In this document: in pieces, positions 12,316-27,784 of the stretch
Layout of the letters: each line of letters opens with the position of its first letter
Numbering within the stretch: the stretch's first letter is position 1
Assembly: GCA_032173965.1 (NCBI GenBank)
Contig: CM063311.1
Location: 1,528,855-1,592,854, forward strand
Reading direction: 5' to 3'
DNA length: 64,000 bases
Source: Sitta carolinensis
Taxonomy: Eukaryota > Chordata > Aves > Passeriformes > Sittidae
Made by a program: the position numbers and the translations under genes
The notes under the pieces: model-generated
Told to the model about the DNA's origin: nothing
The model's input: the letters and a program-made list of their open reading frames with translations, nothing else
The model's database searches: none

Positions 12316-15300
12316 TCAGCAGCCGCTCTCGGCCACCGGGCGCTGCCCCCGCCGGGAGTGACCCCTCGGGGGGGCCCTGGGGGGGCCGGAGACCCCCAGG
12401 CGGCACCGCTGCCACCCCCGGCGGACCTCAGCCTGCACCTGCGGGCGGCATGTCGCGACATGTGACGGCGCGTCGCGACAGGCGGCGGCGTGTCGCCACG
12501 CGCCCGGGGCGGTGACGCACCTCCTTGTTGGTGAAGCAGTACAGGACGCTGACGACCAGACCCTGGGCGGGGGGGACACGCGGGGGTCGCTCCTGGGGCT
12601 GCCATTGCCCCAATTGAGCCCCAATTAACGCCGTTAATTCATCAGTGCCCCCCGTCCCGCGGCCCCGCGCGCGCCTCACCTGCGCAGAGGTGAGCAGCAG
12701 GTGGAGGCAGAGCCGCGCCAGCCTCAGCCCGCCGCCGCCTTCGCCCTCCCCGGCCAGCGCGAAAACCACTTCGTGCACGCCCAGCAGCGGGATCAGCGTC
12801 AGCGTGGAGCGCGCCAGCCTGGGGACACGCGGGGACAATCGGGGACACGCGGGGACACCCCCAGGGGGATCTGGGGACACCCCCGGGAAAGGGGACAGCC
12901 CTGGGGACACGCCCAGGCATGGGGGAGCTCTTGGGGCAACCGGTGTCCCCGCCTGACCCAGGTGTGTCCGTGTTTCCCCGGGTGTCCCCGCCTGGCCCAG
13001 GTGTGTCCGTGTTTCCCCGGGTGTCCCCACCTGACCCAGGTGTTCCCGCCCGTGCCGGGTGTCCCCACCTGAGCCGCGTGTCCCCGCGGGACACCTGGTG
13101 CGCGCGCACTTTGGCCACCAGGATGCGGACGATTCGCACGAACACCACGAAGTTCACCTGAGCGGGATTTGGGGACACCTGCGGTGACACCACCGCCACA
13201 CACCCCCCGTCCCCGCCACCCCGCCGCGATGTCACCCACCGCGACAGCCGCCAGGATGGGACAGCGGATCAGCCACCACACCGCCACCTTCTCGTTGCGC
13301 TCCCAACACCTGCGGGGGGCCGGGGCCGCGCTCAGCCCCGCCCGCGCCACCGCTGTCCCCCGGAGGGGACAGCGCGGGGACACGGCGGGGGACAGGTGGC
13401 CTCACCCCTCGTTCTCGTACAGGTACCTCAGGACAACCCAGGGCACCACGAAGAGCACGGGGACACCTGGGGGAGGGGGACACACCTGGTTAGGGGGGCC
13501 TGGGGGGGGGACACAAGAGGGCACCGGGCACAGGAGGTGACACAGTGGCACAGGTGGCATAGGTGACAGTGACAGATGGCACAGGTGGTGCAGGTGACAC
13601 AGTGACAGGTGGCACGGGTGACAGGTGGCACGGGTGACCGTGGCAGGTGGCACAGGTGGCAGGGGTGGCACAGTGACAGGTGGCACAGGTGACACAGGTG
13701 ACCGTGGCAGGTGGCACAGATGGCACAGGTGGCACAGGTGGCACAGTCACAGGTGACACCGAGACAGGCGGCAGGGCCGTGTCGCACCCCAGCCCAGCAG
13801 CAGGAAGGCGGGCAGGCAGCGGCGAGCGGAGGTGGCGAGCAGGAGGCGCAGCAGGAAGAGCCCCTCGGCCATGGCCCACGCGTAGTTGGCGCCCACGCAG
13901 TACTGGGCCAGGCTCTGCGCCACGCGACACGCGGGCCCCGCCTGCGGCGACACCGCTGTCCCCTCCCCGCCCCGCCCGGCCACCGGCAGCGGGTGACGGC
14001 CCCCGCCGCGGGTGTCCCCCGCTCCCCTGGGTGTCCCTTCCCACCCACAGGTGTCACCCACTCCCATGAGTGTCCCCAGGGGTTCTCCCCGTGTTTCCTG
14101 CGTGTCCCTCCCTCCCACGGCTGTCCCCACGGGTGTCCCCCGCAACCTCCCCGTGGGTATCCCCCGTCCCCATGGCCGTCCCCACGCGTGTCCCCTGTTC
14201 CCACGGCCGCCCCCACGGGAGTCCCCCGCTCTCTCGGCTGTCCCCCCACGCGTGTCCCCGCGCCCACCTGCATGCCCAGCAGCTGCAGGGGGTGGCCGTG
14301 GCCGCGGGGCAGCAGCGCGTCCCGCGTGAGGATGGCGCCGGCGCGCAGCGCGAAGGACACGAAGAGGTTGGCGTGGATCAGGTTCCGCGTGCAGCGCAGG
14401 CGCCTGCGGGGACGGAGACACGCCGCGGGGGACACGGGGACACCCCCCGGGTGTGACACAGCCCCCCCTGGGTGTGACAGCGGCCCAGGTGTGTCCGTAC
14501 CTGAGCAGCAGCAGCAGCAGCAGCGCCACCACCAGCGCGACAAGGGACAGGGAATATCCCACGGTGTAGAGGAGGCGGAACTGCTCCAGCAGCCACGCCT
14601 GGCGCTGCGGGGACACGGGGGACAGGGGCACACGGGGGACGTGGCACAGCACGGGGACAGCGAGGGACACGGCACAGAGGGCACGGCAGGGGACACGGGG
14701 CACGGGGCACGGCACAGCGCGACACAGGGCGTGACACACGTGCCAGCACAGCGTGGCAGAGGCCCCGCGGAGTGTCACACGGTGTCACACGGAGCGCAGT
14801 GTGACACACGCGGGGCACAGCGCGACTCAGGGCACGTGGCATCTGCCGGCATGGTGGCACCCCACGGTGTCCCCACGCTGTGTCCCCCCGCTGTCCCCTA
14901 CAGCGTCACACCCCAGCGCCCCTCCCTCTGTCCCCCCCTTTGTCCTCTCTCTCTGTCCCCGCTCTGTCCCCTCTCTATCCCCTCGCTCTGTCCCCACTCT
15001 GTCCCCCATTCTGTCCCCCCATTCTGTCCCCACTCTGTCCCCTCTCTATCCCCTTTCTCTGTCCCCGCCCTGTCCCCGCCCTGTCCCCTCTCTCTGTCCC
15101 CTCTCTGTCCCCTCTCTGCCCCACTCTGTCCCCTCCCTATCCCCTCTCTCTGTCCCCACTCTGTCCCCATTCTGTCTCCGCTCTGTCCCCTCTCTATCCC
15201 CTCTCTCTGTCCCCTCTCTGTCCCCTCTCTCTGTCCCCGCCCTGTCCCCTCTCTCTGTCCCCATTCTGTCCCCTCTCTGTCCCCTCTCTGCCCCGCTCTG

Positions 15301-15975
15301 TCCCCGCCCTGTCCCCTCTCTCTGTCCCCGCGCTGTCCCCACCTGCAGCGGCTGCACCTGCGCCAGGTCCTCGCACTGGGAGTTGTCCTGCCAGGGCCTC
15401 CCGCTGTCGTCCGTCACCCAGCGCCCGTCGGGGCCGCAGCGCCGCGCCACCACCCCGCCCTGCACTGTGGCACCGCTGTCACCCGCTGTCCCCGCTGTCC
15501 CCGCCGCGGGGACCCCCGCCCGCCTTACCTCGGTGGTACCAGGGCAGGTACCAGGGGCAGGGGACAGTGGCCGTGCTGTTGGGGACGGCGTCCCCCCAGC
15601 ACGCGTAAGGTCGAAGCTGCGGTTGCAGACGGGTCCTGGCGGTGGCGAGCGGGGGGTCAGGGGGGTCCTGGCGCGTCCCCGCTGTCCCCGAGGTGTCGCG
15701 GCTCACCTGGGGCGGGCGGGGCCAGGCGCAGGTGCAGCTCGCACGCCTGGCGGTACTGGCGCCACGCGACCACGGTGGCCCGGGCGGAGCGCTCCTGCGG
15801 GGACACGGGGGGACACGGGGGGACGTGGGGGGGACACGGGGGGACACCAGCGGGGACATGGGGAAACATCAGCGGGATATGGCGGGGGTGACAGCGGGGG
15901 ACAGCGAGGGGGTCTCACCTCTGCTCCGGGCGGGACGTGGCTCAGCGGGGCGGGGGTCGCTGCCCGCTGTCCCAT
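12316..15975 (-). CDS. GIPR: GIPR, class B GPCR for gastric inhibitory polypeptide
   Basis: Incretin receptor, Gs-coupled, seven transmembrane segments. Plus-strand exons are 12316-12438, 12521-12562, 12680-12818, 13069-13157, 13240-13309, 13406-13466, 13788-13941, 14268-14403, 14501-14604, 15343-15464, one ending near 15637, 15707-15794 and 15919-15975. The hormone-binding domain has the expected cysteines ([31 protein letters not shown]). TM1 reads [19 protein letters not shown], and [56 protein letters not shown] and [12 protein letters not shown] match GIPR over other glucagon-family receptors. One base seems missing at 15609-15610 (FD-PYACW). The proposed first exon ([11 protein letters not shown]) is not hydrophobic enough for a signal peptide, so the start is doubtful. 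Confidence 0.92.
12830..13068. repeat. GTGTCCCCGCCTGACCCAG repeats, GIPR intron
   Basis: Imperfect repeats of CCAGGTGTGTCCGTGTTTCCCCGGGTGTCCCCGCCTGA fill the intron between two transmembrane exons. Confidence 0.7.
13525..13775. repeat. GGTGGCACAGGTGACAGT minisatellite, GIPR intron
   Basis: Many copies of GGTGGCACAGGTGACAGTG and shorter relatives lie between the two transmembrane exons at 13406-13466 and 13788-13941. Confidence 0.85.
14925..15340. repeat. CTCTGTCCCC minisatellite, GIPR intron
   Basis: About 30 copies of CTCTGTCCCCTCT/CTCTGTCCCCG form a polypyrimidine-rich array of about 415 bases ending at the exon 15343-15464. Confidence 0.88.
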
Positions 15976-16204
15976 GGTGGCCCCTGGCGGGTCCCGGGTG
16001 GCCCCGCGGGGTCCCGGAGTGTCCCGGGGTGCGGTGCCTCTGTCCTCCCCCGCCCCGTGGCACCGGGCCCGGCTCCGCGCGTGGCTCTGTCACCCTCGGT
16101 GGCACCGGCGCGGGCTGGGACCGCCCCCGGGAGGGGCGGGGGCGCGGGGGGGGCTCGGGAGGAGCTTCGGTGTCACCGGGGGGGGAGCCCGGCGTCACCC
16201 ACGG

Positions 16205-16625
16205 GGTCCCAGTGTCCCCCAGGTGTGTTCCAGTGTCCCACACTGTCCCACAGGTGTCCCAGTGTCCTGCAGTGTCCCACAGGTGTCCCCCAGTATCCCC
16301 ACGTGTGTCCCATAGGTGTCCCACAGTGTCCCCACGTGTGACCCACTGTCCCCCAGGTGTCCCCCAGTGTCCCCAAGGTGTCCCCCAGTGTCCCCAGTGT
16401 CCCCAGTGTCCCCCAGTGTCCCTCAGGTGTCCCCCAGGTGTCCCCCAGTGTCCTCAGTATCCCACAGGTGTCCCCAGTATCCCCCAGGTGTCCCCAAGGT
16501 GTCCCCCAGGTGTCCCCAAGGTGTCCCCCAGGTGTCCCCCAATGTCCCCCAGTGTCCTCAGTGTCCCCCAGGTGTCTCCCAGGTGTCCCCAGTGTCCCCC
16601 AGTGTCCCCCAGGTGTCCCCCAGCA
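16205..16625. repeat. GTCCCCCAGGTGTCC minisatellite between GIPR and OPA3
   Basis: More than 30 copies of a 10 to 14-base unit (CCCCCAGTGTCCCCAGGT) separate the divergent GIPR and OPA3 genes. Units contain CAG/GTGTCC, resembling acceptor sites. Confidence 0.85.
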
Positions 16626-16800
16626 CCCCCCCACCCCTGTGGGCGTGTCCCCCGGGGAAGGGGGCGTGTCCCCACCGGGAGGGGGGGGGTGGGGGCTGAG
16701 CGCCTCCACCAGGGGGCGTCGCCCAAAAGGAGGAGGAGGGGCGTGTCCAAACACGGGACACGCCCCCACCACCACGCGCGCCCGTGTGTCCCCGCGCGCG

Positions 16801-16808
16801 TGACGTCA
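16801..16808 (+). promoter_or_regulatory. OPA3: CRE palindrome TGACGTCA at OPA3 start
   Basis: A perfect CRE lies 25 bases upstream of the OPA3 ATG, within the probable 5' UTR or core promoter. Confidence 0.6.
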
Positions 16809-16832
16809 TCCCCGCGCGCCCCCCGGGCCAGG

Positions 16833-18082
16833 ATGGTGGCGGGCGCGTTCCCGCTGGCCAAGCTGCTGACGCTGGGCGCGCGCCAGCTCAGCCGCCCGCT
16901 GGCCGCGCGCATCAAGGCGGGGGCGCGCGCGTCCCCCTTCTTCCGCACCTACATCTGCCTGCCCCCCGCCCAGCGTGAGTGCCACCGGCGGGGACAGCGA
17001 GGGGACAGCGCCGGGCACGGCGGGGAACCCCGGCCCGGCCCCGCTCTGTGGCCCGGTACCGGCCCGGGGCCCGGCCGGCGGGAGGGACGGGGGTCATCGG
17101 GGGGGGTCACGGGGGCCTGGGGACACCTGGGGACATGGGGGGGGGGGGGGGGACACACCGAGCCCCTAGCCCAGCCCCTCCTACCGGCCCTTCGCCTGCC
17201 CGCTGTGAGTGAGGAGAGGTCTGGGGCGGCCTGGGGGAGTGACAAGGACATTGGGGACACGAGGGGACCCGGCTGCGGGGGGGTGGACTGGGGGATCTGG
17301 AGGTTGGTTTGGGGGGGATTTGAGGTTGGATCTAGGGGGGATTTGTGGCTGGAACTGGGGGGGGATCTGGGGTTGGTTTGGGGGGGATCTAGGGTTATTT
17401 AGAGGGAATCTGGGGGAGTTTTCTGGCTGGATTTGGGGGGATTTGTGGCTGAATTCGGGAGAATTGTGACAGGATTTTGGGGGGGGGGGGGCGATCTGAG
17501 GTTGGTCTGGGTGAGATTTAGTGATTTATTGCAGGGCTCGGGCGCGTTCCCGGCGGGGTTCGGGGGCCGCGTTCCGGGCTCCCTGACTCCCCTCTCTGCC
17601 CCCCAGTTTACCACTGGGTGGAGATGCGAACCAAGATGCGTCTGCTGGGCTTCCGGGGGGCGGCCGTGAAGCCCCTGAACGAGGAGGCGGCGGCCGAGCT
17701 CGGGGCCGAGCTGCTGGGGGAGGCCCTGGTCTTCGGGGTCGGGGGGCTCTGCATCTACCTCGAGTACCTGCGGCAGGCGGGGCAGAGCCGGCGCCGCGAG
17801 GAGCACCTGGAGCAGACCCTCAGCGACCTGCGGCAGGGCCTCGAGCAGCTCCAGAGGGACCTGGAGGAGCTGCGGGCACAGGGACACGCCCAGGGACACG
17901 CCCAGGGAGGGGCAGGACACGCCCAGGGGAGCTCAGGACACGCCCCCACCCAAGCTGTGAATGGCGCTGCTGGGGCTGGCCCCGCCTCCGCCGCCTCAGG
18001 ACACGCCCCTGCAGGCTCTGGACACGCCCCGGCGGTGACAGACCGCGCCCCTGTCGCGACAGGCCACACCCCCACGCATTAA
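16833..18082 (+). CDS. OPA3: OPA3, mitochondrial outer-membrane lipid metabolism regulator
   Basis: Small mitochondrial protein; human mutations cause optic atrophy and 3-methylglutaconic aciduria. Two exons: 16833-16974 and 17607-18082, 205 codons before TAA. Exon 1 reads [20 protein letters not shown] and [21 protein letters not shown]; the split codon rejoins as Leu in [36 protein letters not shown] is the conserved core and precedes a hydrophobic patch. A coiled-coil stretch ([20 protein letters not shown]) follows. The last 60 or so residues are low complexity, rich in GHA units ([22 protein letters not shown]), and replace the mammalian tail. It lies between GIPR and VASP as in human, apart from GPR4 and EML2, which are absent. 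Confidence 0.97.
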
Positions 18083-18083
18083 A
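18078..18083 (+). terminator. OPA3: OPA3 poly(A) signal ATTAAA overlapping the stop codon
   Basis: ATTAAA starts two bases before the TAA stop (18080-18082) and contains it. A second ATTAAA lies at 18264-18269 and may be the working signal. Confidence 0.5.
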
Positions 18084-18341
18084 GCACGTTCGTGTTCTGC
18101 CCGCGGTGCCTTTAAGGGGCGGGGCTAATGGGAGGGGTGGGCGTGGCCGGTCGGGGGGGGTCACAGCATGGGCGTGGCCAAGGCGATGGGGAGGGGCCTG
18201 ATTGGTGGGAGGTGCTGAAGGGGGCGTGGAGTGGGCGGTGCTTTCTCTGCTGGGGGCGTGGTCATTAAACCCCTGCCCCTCCCCCAGGGACCCCCCCAGA
18301 CCCCCGGGACCCCGCAAGGCTACGAGGGTCCTGTAGAAAAC

Positions 18342-18347
18342 TTTATT
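18342..18347 (-). terminator. VASP: VASP poly(A) signal AATAAA
   Basis: TTTATT on the plus strand, about 365 bases beyond the VASP stop. It is close to the ATTAAA at 18264 of the convergent OPA3 gene, so the two 3' ends nearly meet. Confidence 0.8.
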
Positions 18348-18711
18348 GGTGCTGGGCGGGGCACACCCCCGCCAAATAACCAAAAAAAAAAGTGAAAAAC
18401 CCAAAAGTGTCTTAAAAAAGACCCCGGGGTGGGGGACAGGAAAGGGGAAAGGGGGGGGTCCCCCTCTCCCCCCTCCCCCACGTGTAAAACCCGGGGTCCC
18501 CGATTGGCAGTGAGGGGGGGGCACAGTGTGGGGGGGTTCGGGCCCCCCCCGCCGGTAAGGCACAGCCTGGGGGGCGCGGCCCGGAGCCCCCCCAGGGCGG
18601 TGAGGGGGTGAAATGGTGGTGGGGGGGTTTGGGGGGGCGTTGGGGGGATACCACTCCCCCTCCCCGCCGCAGATCCGGGCCCGGGGCGTGCTGCAGGGTG
18701 GGGCGGGGGGA

Positions 18712-22559
<3,848 letters not shown>

Positions 22560-23270
22560 GTCGGCGGCGGCGGCCGGTCCGGGCCCTTCCGGTGGCGGCA
22601 GGGGCCGGACCCGCCGGTCCCGGCGAGAGGCCACGCCCCCCATGGGCTTCGCCCCGCCCACCCGGCCCCTCCCCTCCCGGTAACGGCGGCGGCGGCGGCG
22701 ACCGCGAGGTCTCCCCGGGCCTCCTTAAAGCGGCGACGCTGGCGCGCGGGGCCCATCGAGGACCAGTAACGTCCAGTGTCCCCCCGGTGTCCCCCCGGTG
22801 TCCCCCAACGGACGCTCCCGGTGTCCCCCCGGTGTCCCCCCATCCGTATCCATCCGGTGTTCCCCCGAGGTCTCCGGTTCTGGGCACTGGGAGGGTCCTG
22901 GGGGAAGTGGGAGGGTCCCGGGGTGGCACTGGGGGTGCTGGGGGAACTGCGGAGCCCCGGGCTCGGTGCCCGGGTCCCGGTGCCGATTCCGGGTATCCGT
23001 TCTCGGTTCCTGGTGCCCGATGTCGGTTCCCGTTTCCCACTGCCCGGTTCCTGGCTCCCAGTGCCGGCTCTCAGCTCCCGGTGCCGGTTCCTGGTGTCGA
23101 TTCGAGGCTCTCCGGTGCCGGTTCCTGGTGTCGGTTCCCGGCTCTCCGGTGCCGGTTCCGGATTCGCCGTTCTTGGTTCCCAGTGCCCGTCTCGGTTCCC
23201 GGTGCTGGTCCCCGGGGCCGGTACCCCATTCCCGGCTCTCCGGTGCGGTCCCGCCCCCCGCCCCGCCCCT

Positions 23271-23297
23271 CGCCGCCGCCGCCGCCGCCGCCGCCCT
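23271..23297 (+). repeat. (GCC)n triplet repeat upstream of RTN2
   Basis: Eight or nine GCC triplets about 110 bases before the RTN2 start, probably in its 5' UTR. The stretch 22940-23240 before it holds imperfect GGTGCCGGTTCCTGG repeats. Confidence 0.7.
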
Positions 23298-23406
23298 TTG
23301 TCCGTGGCCTCGGGCCCCGCCATGGCGCTGCGGTGATGCGCGGCGGGGCCGGCCCGGGGGCGGCGGGGCCGAGCGCGACCGGGAGCCCCATGCGGGGGCC
23401 GCCGCC

Positions 23407-26400
23407 ATGGGGCAGGTCCTGGGCTTCGCCCACTGCAGTACGGACCGGGAACCGGCACCGCGGACCGTCACCGGGAGCGGGGAGCGGGGAGCGGGCGGCG
23501 GCACCGGGAGGGGCCGGGGATGGGGTACCGGGTACCGGGTACCGGGCGTCGGGCACCGGGGCGCTGGGAGGGGCTGGGAATGGAAGGAGCGGGAGGGGCT
23601 GCGGGATGCGGGAGGTACCGGGGATGGGGAACCGGGAACCGGCACCGGGAATCGGTACCGGCAGCAGGGAACAGGGAGGGGCCGGGGACAGCCGAGGATG
23701 GGGGGACCGGGGCGGACCGGGGCTGCGGGAACCGTGAGGAACCGGGCACGGAAGGACTGGGAGTGGCCGGGATGAGGGAACGGGGATGAGGCGTCCGGGA
23801 GTTACCGGGGGTGGTGGGAGCGGGCACCGGCGGCACCGTGAGGGGCAGGGGATAGAGGAACCGGGAGGGATCGGGACTGCGGGAACCGGGATGACGGGAT
23901 CGGGCACAGCCGGGGATGGGATCCAAGCAGGTAGCGGGGACAAAGGGGCGACGGCACCGGGGATGCGGGCACCGGGACTTGGAGGCACCGGTAACACCGG
24001 CAGTGGGACACCGGGGATGGGGGGACCGGGAGGTCCCGGGGATGCACGAACCGGGGTGGAGGATTTGGAACTGACCGGGAGCGGGACACGGGGCGCGTCC
24101 GGGGCTCCCGCGAAGTGCGGACCAAGTTCGGGGGTCCCACCTCCCCTCGCCCCCGTGCCCCTCAGAAGAAGCTCCGTCCACGGCCTCCACCACGCCGGAC
24201 TCCACCGAGGGTGAGCGGGGACCCCCTACGCCGGGGCGCGGCTTTTGGGGAGGGGGGGCGCGGGTGCGACCCCCTCCCCGAACCCCAAATCCCACGAACC
24301 CAAACCCCCCGGAACCCCAAATCCCCCGAGCCCAAACTCGCCCTGAATCCCAACCCACCCCGAACCCCAACCCCCGGACCCCCTCCCGAACCCCAAATCC
24401 CCCCCCCCACCCCGAACCCCAAAACCCCCGAACCCCAAACGCCCCCGCAGGTGGCACCGAGGACTCGGAGTTCCCCGAGCTGCCGGCGCCGGAGCCCCCT
24501 GAGGAGGAGGAGGAGGAGGATGAAGACGAGGACCGGGCGGCGGCGTGGGGGGGCCCCCGCGGACCCCCCCCCCGGGAGCTCACCTTCTCCTACATCGCCT
24601 TCCGGGGGGGCGGCGGTCCCCCCCAGGCCGAGCCGGGACCCCGCGGCCGCCGGGAGCCCCGCCGGGGCCGCGCCCCCGCCTGAGCTCGGGGGGGTCCCCC
24701 CGGGGGCCGGACCCCCGAGCGGCCGCCAGGGCTCCCCCGAAACGTCCCGGGGAGCCCCCGGGCCCCCCCGAGGGGCGGCTGGAGGCGGGGGGGGCCCGGC
24801 CGGACCTGGGCGAGCCCGAGGTTGAGGAGCCCCCCAGGAGCCCGGGTGAGGATGGGGGTGGGGGCCCCCGGGGGGGTCTGGGCATCGGGGGGACACCCCG
24901 CAGGTGGTTCGGGGACAGGGAGGGTCCGGGGACATCCCTGGGGGATTTGGGGGGTCCCTGGGAGGGACAGGGAGGGTCCGGGGACATCCCTGGGGGATTT
25001 GGGGGTCCCCAAGAGGGGGGGTCGTGTACATGGGGGGGGTCCGATACCCCTCTGACCCCCCCCCCCATTTTTTTCTCCCAGCAGCCCCCGCGCCCCTTCC
25101 TCCCCTGCCGCCAGGGGGCGCCCCGCGTCCGCCCCCCCCGGGGCCCCCCCTGGAGCCCCCCCAGACCTCGGCCCCGCCCCCGCCGCCCCCGGACCAATCA
25201 GCGAGCGCGGCGGGCGCTGAGGGACAGGGTGAGCGGCCAATCGGAGCGCGGGGGGGGGGGGGGAAGCGGGGGGCCGGCCCCCGGGGTCCAATTTCGGGGA
25301 GGGTCCCGCGGCCTCCGCAGCCATTGGCAGCTAAAAATAGGGGGGGGGGGGGGAGTACCCCCCCAAAAAACCCGGCAGCACCCGCGGGAGCCATGGAGGG
25401 GCCAGGTGCAGCCCGGGGGGTGGGCACTGGGAGGCGCTGGGAAGGGCACTGGGAGCACTGGGGGACCCCGGAGCGGGAACTGGGAGAAACTGGGAACCAC
25501 TGGGGGGGCACTGGGAGGGGACACGGCTGTCGCCGGTGAGACAGCGGCGTCCCCCGCCCCTCAGTGTGGGAGCTGCTGTACTGGCGGGCGCCCGAGCGCT
25601 CGGCGCTGGCCTTACTGGTGGCACTGGTGGCACTGGGGTGCCTGTCCCGCTTCAGCGTCATCTCCGTGGGCGCCTACGGGGCGCTGGCGGTGCTGGCGGT
25701 CACCGTCCCCCTGCGCCTGCGCCAGCTGGCCCTGAGGGCGCTGAGCCCACCGCCCCCGGAGCCCCCCGCGCGGTGAGTGACACGAGGGGCACCCCCGCTG
25801 TCCCCTCCCTGCCACCCCCACGGCCTCCGGGTGGCCCTGACGGGCCTGTCGCCATGCCATGGCTGTTCCCGTGGTCCCTGCCCCTTGCCCCGCCTCACTC
25901 TGTCCCTGTCCTTGTTCCCATAACCCTGTCCCTGTCCCCATCCCCGTCCCTGTCCCCATCCCCTGTCCCCGTCCCCTGTCCCCATGGCTGTCCCTGTCCC
26001 CATCCCCTGTCCCCGTCCCCTGTCCCCATGGCTGTCCCTGTCCCTGTCCCCGTCCCCAGGGCGCAGCCGGAGGTGCTGAGCCCGGAGCAGCAGCAGCGCT
26101 GGGCGCGGTACCTGGCGCGACACGCGGTGACAGCCACGCGCACCCTCACCCGCCTCTTCCTCGTGCACAGCGTCCCCGAGTCCCTCAAGGTGACAACGGG
26201 GGGCACGGGGGACACTGGGGACACGTGGGGAGGGATTGGGGACATGTGGGGGACAGGGCGAGCACGGAGGGTGTGGGGGGTACAGGGGACAGGGGGGTGT
26301 GGGTGGCACGGGGGGGACACGGAAAGCACGGGGGGGTGTGGGGGGCACGGGGGGCAGGCTGCCGGTGACAGTGACAGTGACGGTGACGGTGGCCGCAGTT

Positions 26401-27235
26401 CGCCTTCCTGTTCTACCTGCTGACCTACGTGGGGGCCGCGTGCAACGGGCTGACGCTGCTGGGAGCAGGTACGAGCGGGGACACGGGGACATTGGGGGGG
26501 CATGGGGACACAGGGGGACACAGGGACATGGGGGGTCTCGGGGACATTGAGGGGACATGGAGACATTGGGGGACACAGGGACATTGAGAACATGGGAGGA
26601 AATTGTGGTGACATGGGGACAGTGAGGGGACATGGGGGTATTGGGGGGACACGGGGACATGGGGGACACGGGGACATTGGGGGGACACGGGGACACAGGG
26701 ATGGGGACACTGGATGGGGACACAGAACATGGGGTAGGGGACAGGGGATGGGAACACAGGACGGGGACAAGCCGGGGACTGGGTGGTGGGGAGGGGACAG
26801 GGCGGTGGGGACAGGCGGGGGACCGAAGGTGACACGGCACTCCCTGGCCAGGTGTCGTCTGCGCATTCACCTTCCCCGTGCTCTACCGGCGCCACCAGGT
26901 ACGGGGACAATGGGGACACTGGGGACGTGGCAGGGGTGGCAAGAGTTGTGTGTATCCCCCGGGCCCCCGCTTTGTTCCCAGCTAACCCCCGTGTTCCCAA
27001 CTGCCCCCCTCCCGTGTCCCCAACTGCCCCCCGTGTCCCCGATGTCCCCAGGCCCAGATCGACCAACACCTGAGCCTGCTGAGGAGCCACCTGAGCCACC
27101 TGCGAGCCAGGTGAGTGTCCCCGTGTCCCCCTGCCCTGCCCGGGGGTCCCTGGGGGTGTCCCCGGCGCCCCCCGACCCTGCTGTGCCCACAGGGTCCTGG
27201 CCAAGCTCCCAAGTGCCAAAGTGAAGCCGCAGTGA
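23407..27235 (+). CDS. RTN2: RTN2, reticulon-2 (long form)
   Basis: Reticulon that bends ER tubules; human RTN2 loss causes spastic paraplegia 12. Exons: 23407-23437, 24166-24210, 24451-24845, 25082-25228, 25565-25772, 26060-26189, 26399-26468, 26852-26898, 27052-27110, 27193-27235. The N-terminus MGQVLGFAHCKEAPSTAS matches mammalian RTN2; an acidic run and PRELTFSYIAF follow. The reticulon domain has two long hydrophobic hairpins (ALALLVALVALGCLSRFSV; FAFLFYLLTYVGAACNGLTL) and ends with HQAQIDQHLSLLRSHLSHLR. The third exon contains a stop at 24681-24683 in the plain frame, while its later part is open in another frame, so a base is probably miscounted in the G or C runs at 24600-24670. Exon 4 boundaries are the least sure. 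An internal short-form start is listed separately. Confidence 0.95.
25192..25405 (+). promoter_or_regulatory. RTN2: Internal promoter and first exon of short RTN2
   Basis: Two CCAAT boxes (CCAATCAGCG near 25194; GGCCAATCGG near 25239), an inverted CCAAT (CCATTGGC, 25321) and CTAAAAATAG at 25331-25340, a perfect MEF2 site that may double as a TATA element. ATG at 25393 gives MEGP, then a consensus donor CCAG/GTGCAG at 25405/25406. The split codon joins exon 25565 as MEGPVWELLYWRAPE, in frame. This mirrors human RTN2-C, a short isoform abundant in skeletal muscle. Confidence 0.68.
25905..26055. repeat. CCCTGTCCCCATCC repeat, RTN2 intron
   Basis: Tandem CCCTGTCCCCGTCCC / CATGGCTGTCCCTGTCC units directly precede the exon at 26060. 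Confidence 0.75.
26475..26790. repeat. GGGGACACRGGGACATTG minisatellite, RTN2 intron
   Basis: Imperfect GGGGACATTGGGGGGACACG units run for about 300 bases. Confidence 0.75.
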
Positions 27236-27397
27236 CACCCCCGGCCCTGCCTGTCCCCCCGCCAGGTGACAGCAGGGGGGCGGGTGCGTGGCCGGGGGGG
27301 GGTCCCCACACCCCTCCCCCCACTTGGGGGGTGGTGCGTGTCGCCCCCCCCCTCCGTGTCCTTCCCCCCCCCCGCGCGGTGGGGGGGGTCACACTTT

Positions 27398-27403
27398 AAT
27401 AAA
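27398..27403 (+). terminator. RTN2: RTN2 poly(A) signal AATAAA
   Basis: CTTTAATAAAAACTCTTGTG, 163 bases past the stop codon. Confidence 0.88.
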
Positions 27404-27739
27404 AACTCTTGTGACAGCCGGGTCTGATGGTAGGGGGACAGTGGGTGGACACGGTGGGGACGGGGAGGGGACACGGGGGAGACAGGATGTCCTGGGGGGC
27501 CGCGGCGACCCTTGTCGTGTGTCTGCCGTTCGCCGGGATCCCCTGTGTCCCTCAATGTGCCCCCGTATCCCCCAATGTCCCCCCGTGTCCCCCCCGTCCT
27601 CCCCCGCCCCGCGAAACGCGCGGGAACTCGGAGCCTCAAGCCCCGCCCCTTCGTTTTTTGGCCCCGCCCCGTGGCCCCGCCCCCGTTGCCGTGGCCACGG
27701 CCGTTGCCGCGCGACGTAAACACGGGACGCCGGACGTGG

Positions 27740-27747
27740 TGACGTCA
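27740..27747 (+). promoter_or_regulatory. Isolated CRE TGACGTCA in RTN2-FOSB interval
   Basis: A perfect CRE in a short non-repetitive CpG-rich stretch (27620-27780) that also has several GC boxes (CCCCGCCCC). No gene start is obvious. It could be a distal FOSB element. Confidence 0.4.
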
Positions 27748-27784
27748 CCGCCGGGGAACGCCGTAACCGGGGTGACCCGCGCAG

